From NCBI GenBank assembly GCA_016463365.1, contig JAEMRJ010000080.1:1-10586 (forward strand): DNA of 10,586 bases. Reading direction: 5' to 3'. The notes under the pieces were generated by a model. That model had not been told where the DNA came from. It did no database searches and worked only from the letters and a program-made list of their open reading frames with translations. A program made the translations under genes and the position numbers. This DNA is from Thermoleophilaceae bacterium. GTDB lineage: Bacteria; Actinomycetota; Thermoleophilia; Solirubrobacterales; JACPNS01. This document shows positions 1 to 6,176 of the stretch, piece by piece (the first letter of the stretch is position 1; each line of letters opens with the position of its first letter).

Positions 1-637
1 CGAACGTGACCTGATCGAACGAGACGTCAAGCCCGAATGCGAGGCGCGCGAGGATCGCCATCTTGGCGGCGGCGTCTCCGCCGCCGACGTCGGCGGTGGG
101 ATCGGCCTCGGCGTAACCGAGGTCCTGGGCCTGCTTCAGGGCGTCGTCGTAGGAGAGGCCGTTGCGGGCCATCTCCGTGAGGATGTAGTTGGTCGTGCCG
201 TTGACGATTCCGTGAACGCGCTCGACGTGCGCACCGGCGAGCGATTCCTCGATCACGCGGATCGCGGGGATCACGCCGGCGACGGCGGCCTCGAAGAAGA
301 GTGGCGCGCCGGACTGCGAAGAGGCGGCGAACAGCTCTGGGCCGTGCGATGAAACCAGCGCCTTGTTCGCGGTGATCACAGGCTTTCCGGCGGTCAGTGC
401 GCGGGTGACGTAGTCGCGCGCCGGGTCCAGGCCGCCGATCAGTTCGACGATCACGTCGCTCTGCTCGAGGATTTCGTCGAAGTCGCCGGACGAAGTCGTG
501 AGCACGCCCGCGACTTCGGGGCGCTTGCCCGTCAGCGCAGCGATCGCGTCAGCGCGCTGGTCGATCAGTTCGACGAACGCCGAGCCGACTGTTCCGCGGC
601 CGAGCAGGCCGATCTTGACTGCTTCTCCGTCCCCCAT
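1..637 (-). CDS. hom: Homoserine dehydrogenase (C-terminal part outside the window)
   Basis: Catalyses NAD(P)H-dependent reduction of aspartate semialdehyde to homoserine, the branch point towards threonine and methionine; cytosolic. The first 212 residues are visible. The N-terminal Rossmann loop is GLLGRGTVG (residues 10-18). TANK with Lys92 matches the conserved lysine region. FFEAAVAGVIPAI (114-126) is typical of the family. Residues 170-192 fit the complete homoserine dehydrogenase signature A-x3-G-Y-A-x2-D-P-x2-D-V-x-G-x-D-x3-K. The start is the ATG at 635-637, 12 bp after the lysA stop and without a clear Shine-Dalgarno, so translation probably depends on readthrough from lysA. The gene continues past the left edge, so any C-terminal ACT domain cannot be judged. 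The identification is secure from the signature; the operon link to lysA is inferred from spacing. Confidence 0.96.
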   Translation of the reverse strand, partial: MGDGEAVKIGLLGRGTVGSAFVELIDQRADAIAALTGKRPEVAGVLTTSSGDFDEILEQSDVIVELIGGLDPARDYVTRALTAGKPVITANKALVSSHGPELFAASSQSGAPLFFEAAVAGVIPAIRVIEESLAGAHVERVHGIVNGTTNYILTEMARNGLSYDDALKQAQDLGYAEADPTADVGGGDAAAKMAILARLAFGLDVSFDQVTF

Positions 638-649
638 GGAGCGCTAAAG

Positions 650-1975
650 CTATTCGACGTCCCGCGCGGAAAGATCTTCATGCGTCTCGCGGCGCACGAC
701 AATGCGTGCTTCACCGCCCTCGCAGAAGACAACCGGGGGCCGCAGCACACCGTTGTAGTTGCTGGCCATCGCGTGGCCATAGGCACCGGTCGCCGGCACG
801 ACCAGCGTGTCGCCGACGGTCGGTTCGTCGAGCATGACCTCGGGAAGGATGACGTCGCCGCTCTCGCAGTGCATGCCCACGACGCGTACGTCGCGGTCGG
901 GCTTGCTTGCCGCGCGATCGGCGATCAGTCCGGTGTATTCGGCGTCGTAGAGCATCGGGCGAATGTTGTCGCTCATGCCCCCGTCGACCGCCACGTAGCG
1001 GCGCACGCCGGGGATCTCCTTGACCGTTCCGACGGTGTAGGCGGTGACGCCGGCGTTGCCGACGAGCCAACGACCGGGCTCGACCATGATCTTCGTGCCC
1101 AAGCCGAAGCTCTCGCGGACCGCCGATGTGATCTGCCAGGCGTAGTTGTCGATCGGCGGCGGGTGCTCGTGTTCGAGATACGGAATACCGAACCCGCCTC
1201 CGACGTTCACGACCTTGCACTCGACCTCAAAGCCGGCCAGCACGTCGACCGCCGCCTTGAAGATCTCGACCTCGAAGAACTGGCTGCCGAGGTGGCAGTG
1301 CAGGCCGACGAAGTTGGGCGCCTTCTGGATCGCCTGCTCGACCTGGCTGAGCGGGATGCCGAACTTGCTGTCGACCTGGCCGGTCTGGATGTAGGCGTGG
1401 GTTGAAGGCTTGATGCCGGGGGCGACGCGCACGAGTGTCCGTGGGCCGTCATCCGGCATGCGATTGGCCAGGCGGTCAATCTCGTCGAAGGAGTCGATCA
1501 CGATGTAGCCGACGCCGGCGTCGATCGCCTGCTGGAGCTCGGCCTCGGTCTTGTTGTTGCCGTGCATGAGGATCCGCTCGGGTGCGAATCCGCCCTTCAG
1601 GGCCAGATGCAATTCGCCGCCGGAAGCAACGTCGCAGTAGATCCCTTCGGCCGCCATCAGCTGGTAGGCGGCCGTGCACGGGAACGACTTGCTGGCAAAA
1701 AGGACTCCGGGCTCTTCTGCGGAGCCGTCGCCGAACTTGGTCTCGGCATCGCGGAAGGCGGCCACTGCGGCGTTCGCCCGCGAGCGCAGATCGCCGGCGG
1801 CGTAGATGTAGGACGGCGTGCCGAACTCTGCTGCCACTTCGAGCACGTCGCAGCCGCCGATCTCGAGGTGCCCGGCGTCGTTGACGCGGGCGTCGATCGG
1901 ATACGGTGGGCCGAGCGGGCCCGTTTCAGCGAAGGCCTCCCCAGAGACCACTTGACTGTCAGGTTGCGTCGCCAT
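650..1975 (-). CDS. lysA: Diaminopimelate decarboxylase
   Basis: PLP-dependent decarboxylation of meso-diaminopimelate to L-lysine, the last step of lysine synthesis; cytosolic. The protein is 441 aa, normal for LysA. In order it shows the PLP lysine region FASKSFPC (Lys96), HGNNKTEAE (138-146), GLHCHLGSQ (224-232), the phosphate-binding glycine run VNVGGGFG (256-263), EPGRWLVG (299-306), HCESGD with Cys370 (369-374), and ATGAYGHAMASNYNG near the end with Tyr407. These are the hallmarks of fold-III decarboxylases. I chose the ATG at 1973-1975. The frame is open further upstream to 2200, but that would overlap most of the next gene and give an arginine/serine/proline-rich extension unlike LysA. 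It lies 25 bp after the monooxygenase gene and 12 bp before hom. No strong Shine-Dalgarno is visible. Confidence 0.97.
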   Translation of the reverse strand: MATQPDSQVVSGEAFAETGPLGPPYPIDARVNDAGHLEIGGCDVLEVAAEFGTPSYIYAAGDLRSRANAAVAAFRDAETKFGDGSAEEPGVLFASKSFPCTAAYQLMAAEGIYCDVASGGELHLALKGGFAPERILMHGNNKTEAELQQAIDAGVGYIVIDSFDEIDRLANRMPDDGPRTLVRVAPGIKPSTHAYIQTGQVDSKFGIPLSQVEQAIQKAPNFVGLHCHLGSQFFEVEIFKAAVDVLAGFEVECKVVNVGGGFGIPYLEHEHPPPIDNYAWQITSAVRESFGLGTKIMVEPGRWLVGNAGVTAYTVGTVKEIPGVRRYVAVDGGMSDNIRPMLYDAEYTGLIADRAASKPDRDVRVVGMHCESGDVILPEVMLDEPTVGDTLVVPATGAYGHAMASNYNGVLRPPVVFCEGGEARIVVRRETHEDLSARDVE

Positions 1976-2000
1976 GGCGAGGCGTAAGTATGACGGACGC

Positions 2001-2336
2001 TCAGCCCTTGGCGGGCTCGGAAAGCACGACCGTGAAGGTCTGCGTTTCTGAGCCGGTGGGACGCTCGTCCTCGGGTTTGGGCGGACCGCCGTGAGCCTTC
2101 GCGAAATGCTCGCCGCTGCGCCAGGCCTTGAACGCATCTTCGTTGCGCCAGCGGCTGACGACGATGTACTGATCGGCGTCCTCCCGGCGAAGCAGTTCAA
2201 AACCGGCGAAACCTTCTACTTCGCTCAGGCTGCTCTGGCGTTTGGCGAATGCCTGCTCGAAACCGTCGGCACCGGAGATCGGCACGTCGACGACATTGAA
2301 GACCACGTACTCGCCCTGGGTACCGCCCATGTTCAT
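2001..2336 (-). CDS. IsdG/MhuD-like heme-degrading monooxygenase (ABM fold)
   Basis: A 111-residue single-domain ABM-fold protein, the right size for the IsdG/HmoB/MhuD heme oxygenases that open the heme ring and release iron. The visible catalytic triad fits: Asn14 in the first strand (VVFNVVDVP), Trp72 in AFKAW, and His82 in HFAKAHGG. The Trp-to-His spacing of 10 is that of IsdG. GFAGFELLRR and YIVVSRW are also typical. The start ATG at 2334-2336 overlaps the zur stop as ATGA, which suggests translational coupling. A second ATG at 2328-2330 (two codons in) is better spaced from the purine-rich AAGGCGAGGG and may be the actual start. No signal peptide is seen, so it is cytosolic. Heme as substrate is inferred from the triad; other ABM proteins have different substrates. 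Confidence 0.82.
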   Translation of the reverse strand: MNMGGTQGEYVVFNVVDVPISGADGFEQAFAKRQSSLSEVEGFAGFELLRREDADQYIVVSRWRNEDAFKAWRSGEHFAKAHGGPPKPEDERPTGSETQTFTVVLSEPAKG

Positions 2337-2755
2337 GCCCTCGCCTTTTCGCACTTCTTGCATGTTCCGATCAGCTCGGCCTGGTGCTCGACGCCGCTGA
2401 ATCCGTACTCGGCACCGATCTTACGTCCCCAGTCTCCGAGCGTGCAGTCGTGGACTTCGACGACCGTGCCGCACTCGCGGCAGATCAGGTGATGGTGGTG
2501 GCCGTGGCCGCAGGCGCGGTAGGCGGTTTCGCCATTGGGGCGGCGGATCGAGTCGATCTCGCCGTCTTCGGCCAGGCGGCCGAGGTTTCTGTAGACCGTC
2601 GCGAGCCCGACTTTGTCAAGCCGCTCGTGCAGTTCCTGCGCCGTGAGCGCGTTCTTGCTCCTGGCCAGCGCCTCGACGATCGAGGCTCGCTGAACCGTCG
2701 CGCGGCTCGCGCGCGTGTCTTCGGCCGGGGACTTGTCGGTGGTCTTACTGATAAT
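2333..2755 (-). CDS. zur: Zinc uptake regulator, Fur family (non-canonical start)
   Basis: A Fur-family metal-dependent repressor, closest in pattern to actinobacterial Zur (FurB). Numbered from the ATT at 2755, it is about 140 aa, the usual length. It has an N-terminal winged helix with recognition-helix motif LATVYRNLGRLAEDG (51-65), then GETAYRAC and the His cluster GHGHHHHLIC (83-92). Two cysteine pairs, CREC (92-95) and CKKC (132-135), form the structural zinc site. Cys82 and the 84-89 histidines fit the Zur regulatory zinc site. There is no in-frame ATG, GTG or TTG between the conserved helix and at least position 2881, so the start must be rare (ATC 2758, ATT 2755 or ATC 2752). The true N-terminus is uncertain. 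The stop overlaps the next gene's ATG. It is divergent from a zinc-type importer, with an operator between them. Confidence 0.9.
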   Translation of the reverse strand: MISKTTDKSPAEDTRASRATVQRASIVEALARSKNALTAQELHERLDKVGLATVYRNLGRLAEDGEIDSIRRPNGETAYRACGHGHHHHLICRECGTVVEVHDCTLGDWGRKIGAEYGFSGVEHQAELIGTCKKCEKARA

Positions 2756-2776
2756 GATTCTCGATTTTACTAACCT
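2748..2776 (+). promoter_or_regulatory. Candidate zinc importer promoter
   Basis: CTGATA (2748-2753, 4 of 6 to TTGACA) lies 17 bp before TAACCT (2771-2776, TAnnnT type). This puts transcription start at about 2783-2785, directly at the ATG. No Shine-Dalgarno precedes that ATG, which suits a leaderless mRNA. The -35 and spacer overlap the Fur/Zur-type palindrome. The match is weak, and the placement rests mostly on the absence of room elsewhere. Confidence 0.35.
2749..2763. promoter_or_regulatory. Fur/Zur-type operator (7-1-7 palindrome)
   Basis: The sequence TGATAATGATTCTCG matches the Fur-family 7-1-7 consensus TGATAATNATTATCA at 12 of 14 defined positions; the left half is perfect. It lies between divergent zur and the zinc importer. 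It covers the candidate -35/spacer of the importer and the candidate transcription start of zur. Zur binding would therefore be expected to repress the importer and zur itself. The match is seen directly; the identity of the bound protein is inferred from the adjacent zur. Confidence 0.7.
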
Positions 2777-2791
2777 ACCTGCCCATGACGA
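2764..2791 (-). promoter_or_regulatory. Candidate zur promoter
   Basis: On the minus strand there is a -10 TAAAAT (2769-2764, 5 of 6 to TATAAT), with a weak -35 TCGTCA (2791-2786, 4 of 6) 16 bp upstream. The predicted start of transcription is near 2757, at the candidate ATC/ATT start codons. The mRNA would then have essentially no leader. This is a pattern match only. Confidence 0.4.
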
Positions 2792-4584
2792 TAACCGCCG
2801 CGCTGGAAAACCCGTTCGACCTGTTCTCTTCTGCGTTTGCGCAGCGCGCGGTGGTTGCGGTTCTGCTGCTTGCGCTGATCGCAGCTGCGATCGGATGGGC
2901 GATCGTGCTGCGCGATCTGCCGTTTTTCACGCATGCGATCGGGGCCGGCGCTTACCCCGTGATGGTGCTCGGCGTGATAGCCGGAGTTTCGATCGCGATC
3001 TCCGCCCTGATCGGCGCTGTGGCCTTTGCGGTCTGTCTCGGGATTGCCGCGGGAGCCGGCCGCTCGCGGGGCGGGACGGTGAGCAGCGGCAGGCGCGACG
3101 CGCTCACGGGACTTGCGGTGGCAGCAGCGCTCGCGGTCGGCGCTGTGCTTGCGGCGCGAGCAGACTCCGATGAGGCGCTGCTCGCGATCTCGCCCGAGAC
3201 GTTGCTCTTCGGTTCGCTGCTGACGATCGACACGAACGCACTGATCGTGCTTTCCGCCGTGACCTTGCTGGTGCTTACCACCGCCTGGTTCGCCGCAGAG
3301 CGCTGGCTCGCCGGCGGCTTCGACACGAACGTCGCTGCGCACTTCGGATCATCGCGCAGCGACATCGCCCTGCTCGGCGCCGTAGCGATCGGGGCCGGCG
3401 CTTCGCTTCCGATGACAGGCTCGCTGCTGACCGGTGCACTGCTGATCGTTCCCGCCGCCACCGCGCGGATGCTGAGCGATCGCGCGCGGCATCTCCCGCC
3501 GATCGTTTTTCTGGTTGCTGCCGTCGAGGGCGTCTTCGGCCTGTACCTGTCCCTGAGATTCGATCTGCCGACCGGCGCTGCGATCGCTGCGGTCACGGGG
3601 GTTGGATTCTTCGCCGCAGCGGCAGCGGTGGCGCTGCGCCGCGCCAGTGGAGCGCTGCGACCGTCCGTGTCGCTGGCGACTGTCTCTGTGGTCGCTCTGG
3701 CGCTTGCCGGCTGCGGCGGTTCGAGCAACCCTGCCGCCGATGACAACGCGCCGCTGAACGTCGTCGCCACGACGCCACAGGTGGCCGACATCGTCAAGCA
3801 GGTCGGCGGCGAAGCCGTCAGCGTCAGCACGCTGCTTCCGCCCGATGCCGACCCCCACGACTACGAGCCCAGGCCGACGGCCGTCGCCGCAATTGCGGAG
3901 GCCGACGTGATCTTCCGCTCCGGCGGCGAACTTGATGCGTGGCTGCTTCCTGCGGTGAAGGCCGCCGGGCCAGATTCTGCGCCGGTTGACCTTTCGCGCG
4001 CGGCCCTGCTGCTACCGGCCGGCGAGTCGGGTGAGGCGTTCAACGCGCACTGGTATCTGGATCCGCAGAACGTCGCGCGCGCCACCCAGCGCGTGCGCGA
4101 CGAGCTGATCAAAGCTGACCCCTCGGCGCGGGAAACCCTGCGCACCAACGCCACTCAGTACCTGAACGAGATCGACCTCGTCGACAAGAAGCTCACCGCG
4201 TGCGCTGACGACATACCGGAAGCCGACCGCAACGTGATGGCCGGGCACAACGACTTCGCCTACCTGGCTGACGCGTTCGGATTCAAGATCGCGGCGCAGA
4301 TCGCGTCGTCCGGCCAGTCCGAACCCTCGGCAAGAGAACTCCAGGAGTCCGTGGATGCGGCTCGAGCCGCCGACGTTCGCGCGCTGATCGCCAGCAAGGG
4401 TGAGGTCTCCAGCCTCGATCAGCAGGTGGCCGAGAAGTTGAACGTTCCGCTGCTGCAGCTCTACGCCGACAACCTCACAACCGGCGACGATGCATCCACC
4501 CTGTTGGACGCAATCGCCTACGACGTCGATCGCATCACCGATGCCGTGACCTCTGGGAGCGTCAGTTGCCCGGCGATCAACTAG
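2785..4584 (+). CDS. Zinc ABC importer fusion: ABC-3 permease joined to lipobox-bearing zinc-binding protein
   Basis: One 599-residue frame with two normally separate importer parts. Residues 1 to about 285 are a multi-pass ABC-3 (ZnuB-type) permease, with FFTHAIGAGAYPV, LLFGSLLT (141-148), TGSLLTGALLIVPAATA (211-227) and FGLYLSLRFDLPTGAA (251-266). Arg285, Arg286 and Arg292 then precede a hydrophobic stretch ending in lipobox LAGC (307-310). Residues 325-599 are a ZnuA-type binding protein. Probable zinc ligands are His358 (DADPHDYEP), His422 (AHWYLDP), His488 (MAGHNDFAYL) and possibly Glu540. In the family these two functions are usually separate chains. An in-frame TAA at 2770-2772 sets the start at 2785. 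No stop separates the halves, so this is a fusion, a lost stop, or a site of internal initiation. Zinc rather than manganese is inferred from zur. Confidence 0.9.
   Translation: MTITAALENPFDLFSSAFAQRAVVAVLLLALIAAAIGWAIVLRDLPFFTHAIGAGAYPVMVLGVIAGVSIAISALIGAVAFAVCLGIAAGAGRSRGGTVSSGRRDALTGLAVAAALAVGAVLAARADSDEALLAISPETLLFGSLLTIDTNALIVLSAVTLLVLTTAWFAAERWLAGGFDTNVAAHFGSSRSDIALLGAVAIGAGASLPMTGSLLTGALLIVPAATARMLSDRARHLPPIVFLVAAVEGVFGLYLSLRFDLPTGAAIAAVTGVGFFAAAAAVALRRASGALRPSVSLATVSVVALALAGCGGSSNPAADDNAPLNVVATTPQVADIVKQVGGEAVSVSTLLPPDADPHDYEPRPTAVAAIAEADVIFRSGGELDAWLLPAVKAAGPDSAPVDLSRAALLLPAGESGEAFNAHWYLDPQNVARATQRVRDELIKADPSARETLRTNATQYLNEIDLVDKKLTACADDIPEADRNVMAGHNDFAYLADAFGFKIAAQIASSGQSEPSARELQESVDAARAADVRALIASKGEVSSLDQQVAEKLNVPLLQLYADNLTTGDDASTLLDAIAYDVDRITDAVTSGSVSCPAIN
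3628..3714 (+). other. Internal lipoprotein-type signal and lipobox within the fusion; possible internal start
   Basis: From the GTG at 3628 (Val282) the frame reads as a textbook lipoprotein signal peptide. It has an Arg-rich n-region (ALRRASGALRPS), a hydrophobic core (SLATVSVVALALAG) and a lipobox cysteine, codon 3712-3714. Another GTG lies at 3667. No clear Shine-Dalgarno precedes either. This could be the ancestral start of a separate zinc-binding lipoprotein, still usable, or the last membrane helix of the fusion, with the positive-inside residues putting the binding domain outside. Confidence 0.6.
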
Positions 4585-5339
4585 TCCTGGCAGAGGACGC
4601 AACGCTCGCCTACGACTCCGGCGAGCCGGCGCTCACTGATCTCTCGCTTTCATTGCCCGCCGGCGAACTGGTGATCCTGCTCGGCCCGAACGGCGGCGGC
4701 AAGACCACCTTTTTCCGCGCGCTCGTCGGTGAACTTGAGCCGGTGGCCGGAAGCATCGCCGTCGGGGCGGGCGTTGCGTACCTGCCCCAGTACGACGGAT
4801 CGCGAATCGACTTTCCTGTCTCGGCGCTCGACGTGGTGCTGATGGGCACGCTCGCCGAGCGACGCTTCTGGCAACGCGCCCGACGCGCCGAGAAGCAGCG
4901 GGCACTGACCGCACTCGAACTGGTCGGACTGGCAAGCAGCGCCGATCGCACCTACGGCGAGCTTTCCGGTGGTCAGCGCCGGCGCGTGCTGCTGGCGCGC
5001 ACAATCGTCGGCGGCGCGCAGATCGTGGCGCTTGACGAACCGCTCGCCGGCGTCGACCCGAGCTCAGCCGAAGTGATCCGCTCTGCGCTCGCCCGACTGC
5101 GCGATGAGGGCCGACTTGTGATCGAGGCCTCACACGACATCGATCACGCCCGAATCGCCGACCGGGTGATCTGTCTGAGCGGCCGGATCATCACCGACGG
5201 CCCGCCCGATCAGGTTCTGACCGATGCCGCGCTACGTGAAACCTATGCATCGGATCTGGCCGTGATCACCGACGCCGACGGCCGGCCCCTGCTGGCGACG
5301 ACCGATGCCTGCGGGCACGATCACTCCCACGACCGATGA
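4566..5339 (+). CDS. znuC: Zinc ABC importer ATP-binding protein
   Basis: The cytosolic ATPase that powers the importer, 257 aa. All nucleotide-binding motifs are intact: Walker A GPNGGGKTT (40-48), Q-loop Gln75 (YLPQYD), signature LSGGQ (133-137), Walker B IVALDE (153-158), D-loop GVD (162-164) and H-loop His190 (EASHD). The insert FPVSALDVVLMG after the Q-loop is typical of metal-importer ATPases. The start is TTG at 4566, which overlaps the end of the fusion gene by 19 bp and follows GGGAG (4555-4559) at good spacing. No ATG is available nearby in frame. The C-terminus ends in a short His-rich tail (CGHDHSHDR) that could bind metal. The stop overlaps the next start as ATGA. The iron/manganese branch of this family cannot be excluded from sequence alone; zur makes zinc the likely substrate. 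Confidence 0.94.
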   Translation: MPGDQLVLAEDATLAYDSGEPALTDLSLSLPAGELVILLGPNGGGKTTFFRALVGELEPVAGSIAVGAGVAYLPQYDGSRIDFPVSALDVVLMGTLAERRFWQRARRAEKQRALTALELVGLASSADRTYGELSGGQRRRVLLARTIVGGAQIVALDEPLAGVDPSSAEVIRSALARLRDEGRLVIEASHDIDHARIADRVICLSGRIITDGPPDQVLTDAALRETYASDLAVITDADGRPLLATTDACGHDHSHDR

Positions 5340-6169
5340 TCAGTGCGTCGGTGCTCGCACCGCTTTCTGGCGACTTCGGACTCTTGAGCGCACTCGAGCT
5401 GATGATCGTCGGCGGCGCATGTGGCGCGGTCGGAGTCTGGGTTCTGCACTTTGGTCGCGCGATCCTTGCGGAGTCATTCACCCATGCGTTGCTGCCCGGC
5501 CTGGTGCTGGCGGCGATCCTCGGGGCCGGGCTGTTGCTCGGCGCCGTGGTCGGCGTGATCGCGGCCTACGCGTTGCTCCTCGTGGCGGCCCGGGCGCCCA
5601 AGACATCGAGCGCAACGGCCACGTCGGTGTCGGTCACGTTGCTGGTCGCCGTCGGCGCGCTGATGGCTTCGAGCGGTGCGGGCGTGGCGAGCTTCGAGAG
5701 CCTCCTGTTCGGTGACCCACTGGCTGCGTCTGAGAGCGATCTGATCGTCGTGACAGCGTTGGCCGTGGGAGTCGCGGCAGTCCTGACTGCACTGGGCGGC
5801 CAGTTTGCGGCGCTCGCCTTTGACGCGCGCTCGGCTCCGACGCTCGGCGTGAACGCCGGCCTCGTCTCGGCCGCCGCCCTGGCGTTGCTGGCCATTTCGG
5901 TGTCTGTGGCCGCGAACGTTGCGGGCAGCCTGCTCGCGCTCGCACTGGTCACCGGACCTGCTTTTGGCGCGTCCGCAGTGACCCATCGCCTGGGCAGATC
6001 AGTCGCGCTTGCCACCGCCGCTGGAAGCATCAGCGGCGTCGTCGGAATCTACCTCTCGTACTACGCCGATCTGCCCGCAAGCGCGAGCATCGCGCTGGCA
6101 ATCTGCGTCTGGGCCGTGGCGGCTGTTTCTGTTGGCGGCGTGCAGGCGCGGACCACGCGGTTAGGCTGA
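5336..6169 (+). CDS. znuB: Zinc ABC importer permease, ABC-3 family
   Basis: Membrane subunit of 277 aa with about eight hydrophobic segments, the normal form for ZnuB/MntB. Family marks are ESFTHALLPGLVLA (46-59), LLFGDPLA (123-130), AFDARSAPTLGV (161-172) before the coupling region, GSLLALALVTGPA (197-209), and GIYLSYYADLPASASI (237-252) near the end. The ATG at 5336 overlaps the ATPase stop (ATGA), so the two are probably translationally coupled. This is the second permease of the locus, the first being the N-terminal half of the fusion. The membrane channel is therefore likely a heterodimer, as in other metal importers with two permease genes. It is more canonical than the fused permease. 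lgt follows after 7 bp. Confidence 0.93.
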   Translation: MISASVLAPLSGDFGLLSALELMIVGGACGAVGVWVLHFGRAILAESFTHALLPGLVLAAILGAGLLLGAVVGVIAAYALLLVAARAPKTSSATATSVSVTLLVAVGALMASSGAGVASFESLLFGDPLAASESDLIVVTALAVGVAAVLTALGGQFAALAFDARSAPTLGVNAGLVSAAALALLAISVSVAANVAGSLLALALVTGPAFGASAVTHRLGRSVALATAAGSISGVVGIYLSYYADLPASASIALAICVWAVAAVSVGGVQARTTRLG

Positions 6170-6176
6170 TCGCCCC

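Noticed and set aside
680..1405. 241-codon open frame on the plus strand inside lysA
   Set aside because: Antisense shadow of lysA: GC-rich codon structure leaves this frame open, and the translation is Asp/Val/Arg/Ala-rich without any recognisable motif.
1976..2200. Upstream extension of lysA by 75 codons
   Set aside because: It overlaps the monooxygenase gene on the same strand in another frame, and its composition (Arg/Ser/Pro-rich) does not resemble any LysA N-terminus.
2733..2755. TTGTCG and GATAAT as a plus-strand promoter
   Set aside because: The spacing is only 11 bp, too short for a sigma70-type promoter.
2333..2755. zur as a pseudogene because it lacks a standard start codon
   Set aside because: The frame is intact over the whole Fur fold with all metal-binding cysteines and histidines, and it is coupled to the next gene by ATGA; a rare or mis-sequenced start is more likely than decay.
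2952..3830. 292-codon open frame on the minus strand under the fusion gene
   Set aside because: Low-complexity Ala/Thr/Ser translation and complete overlap with a gene supported by motifs over its whole length.
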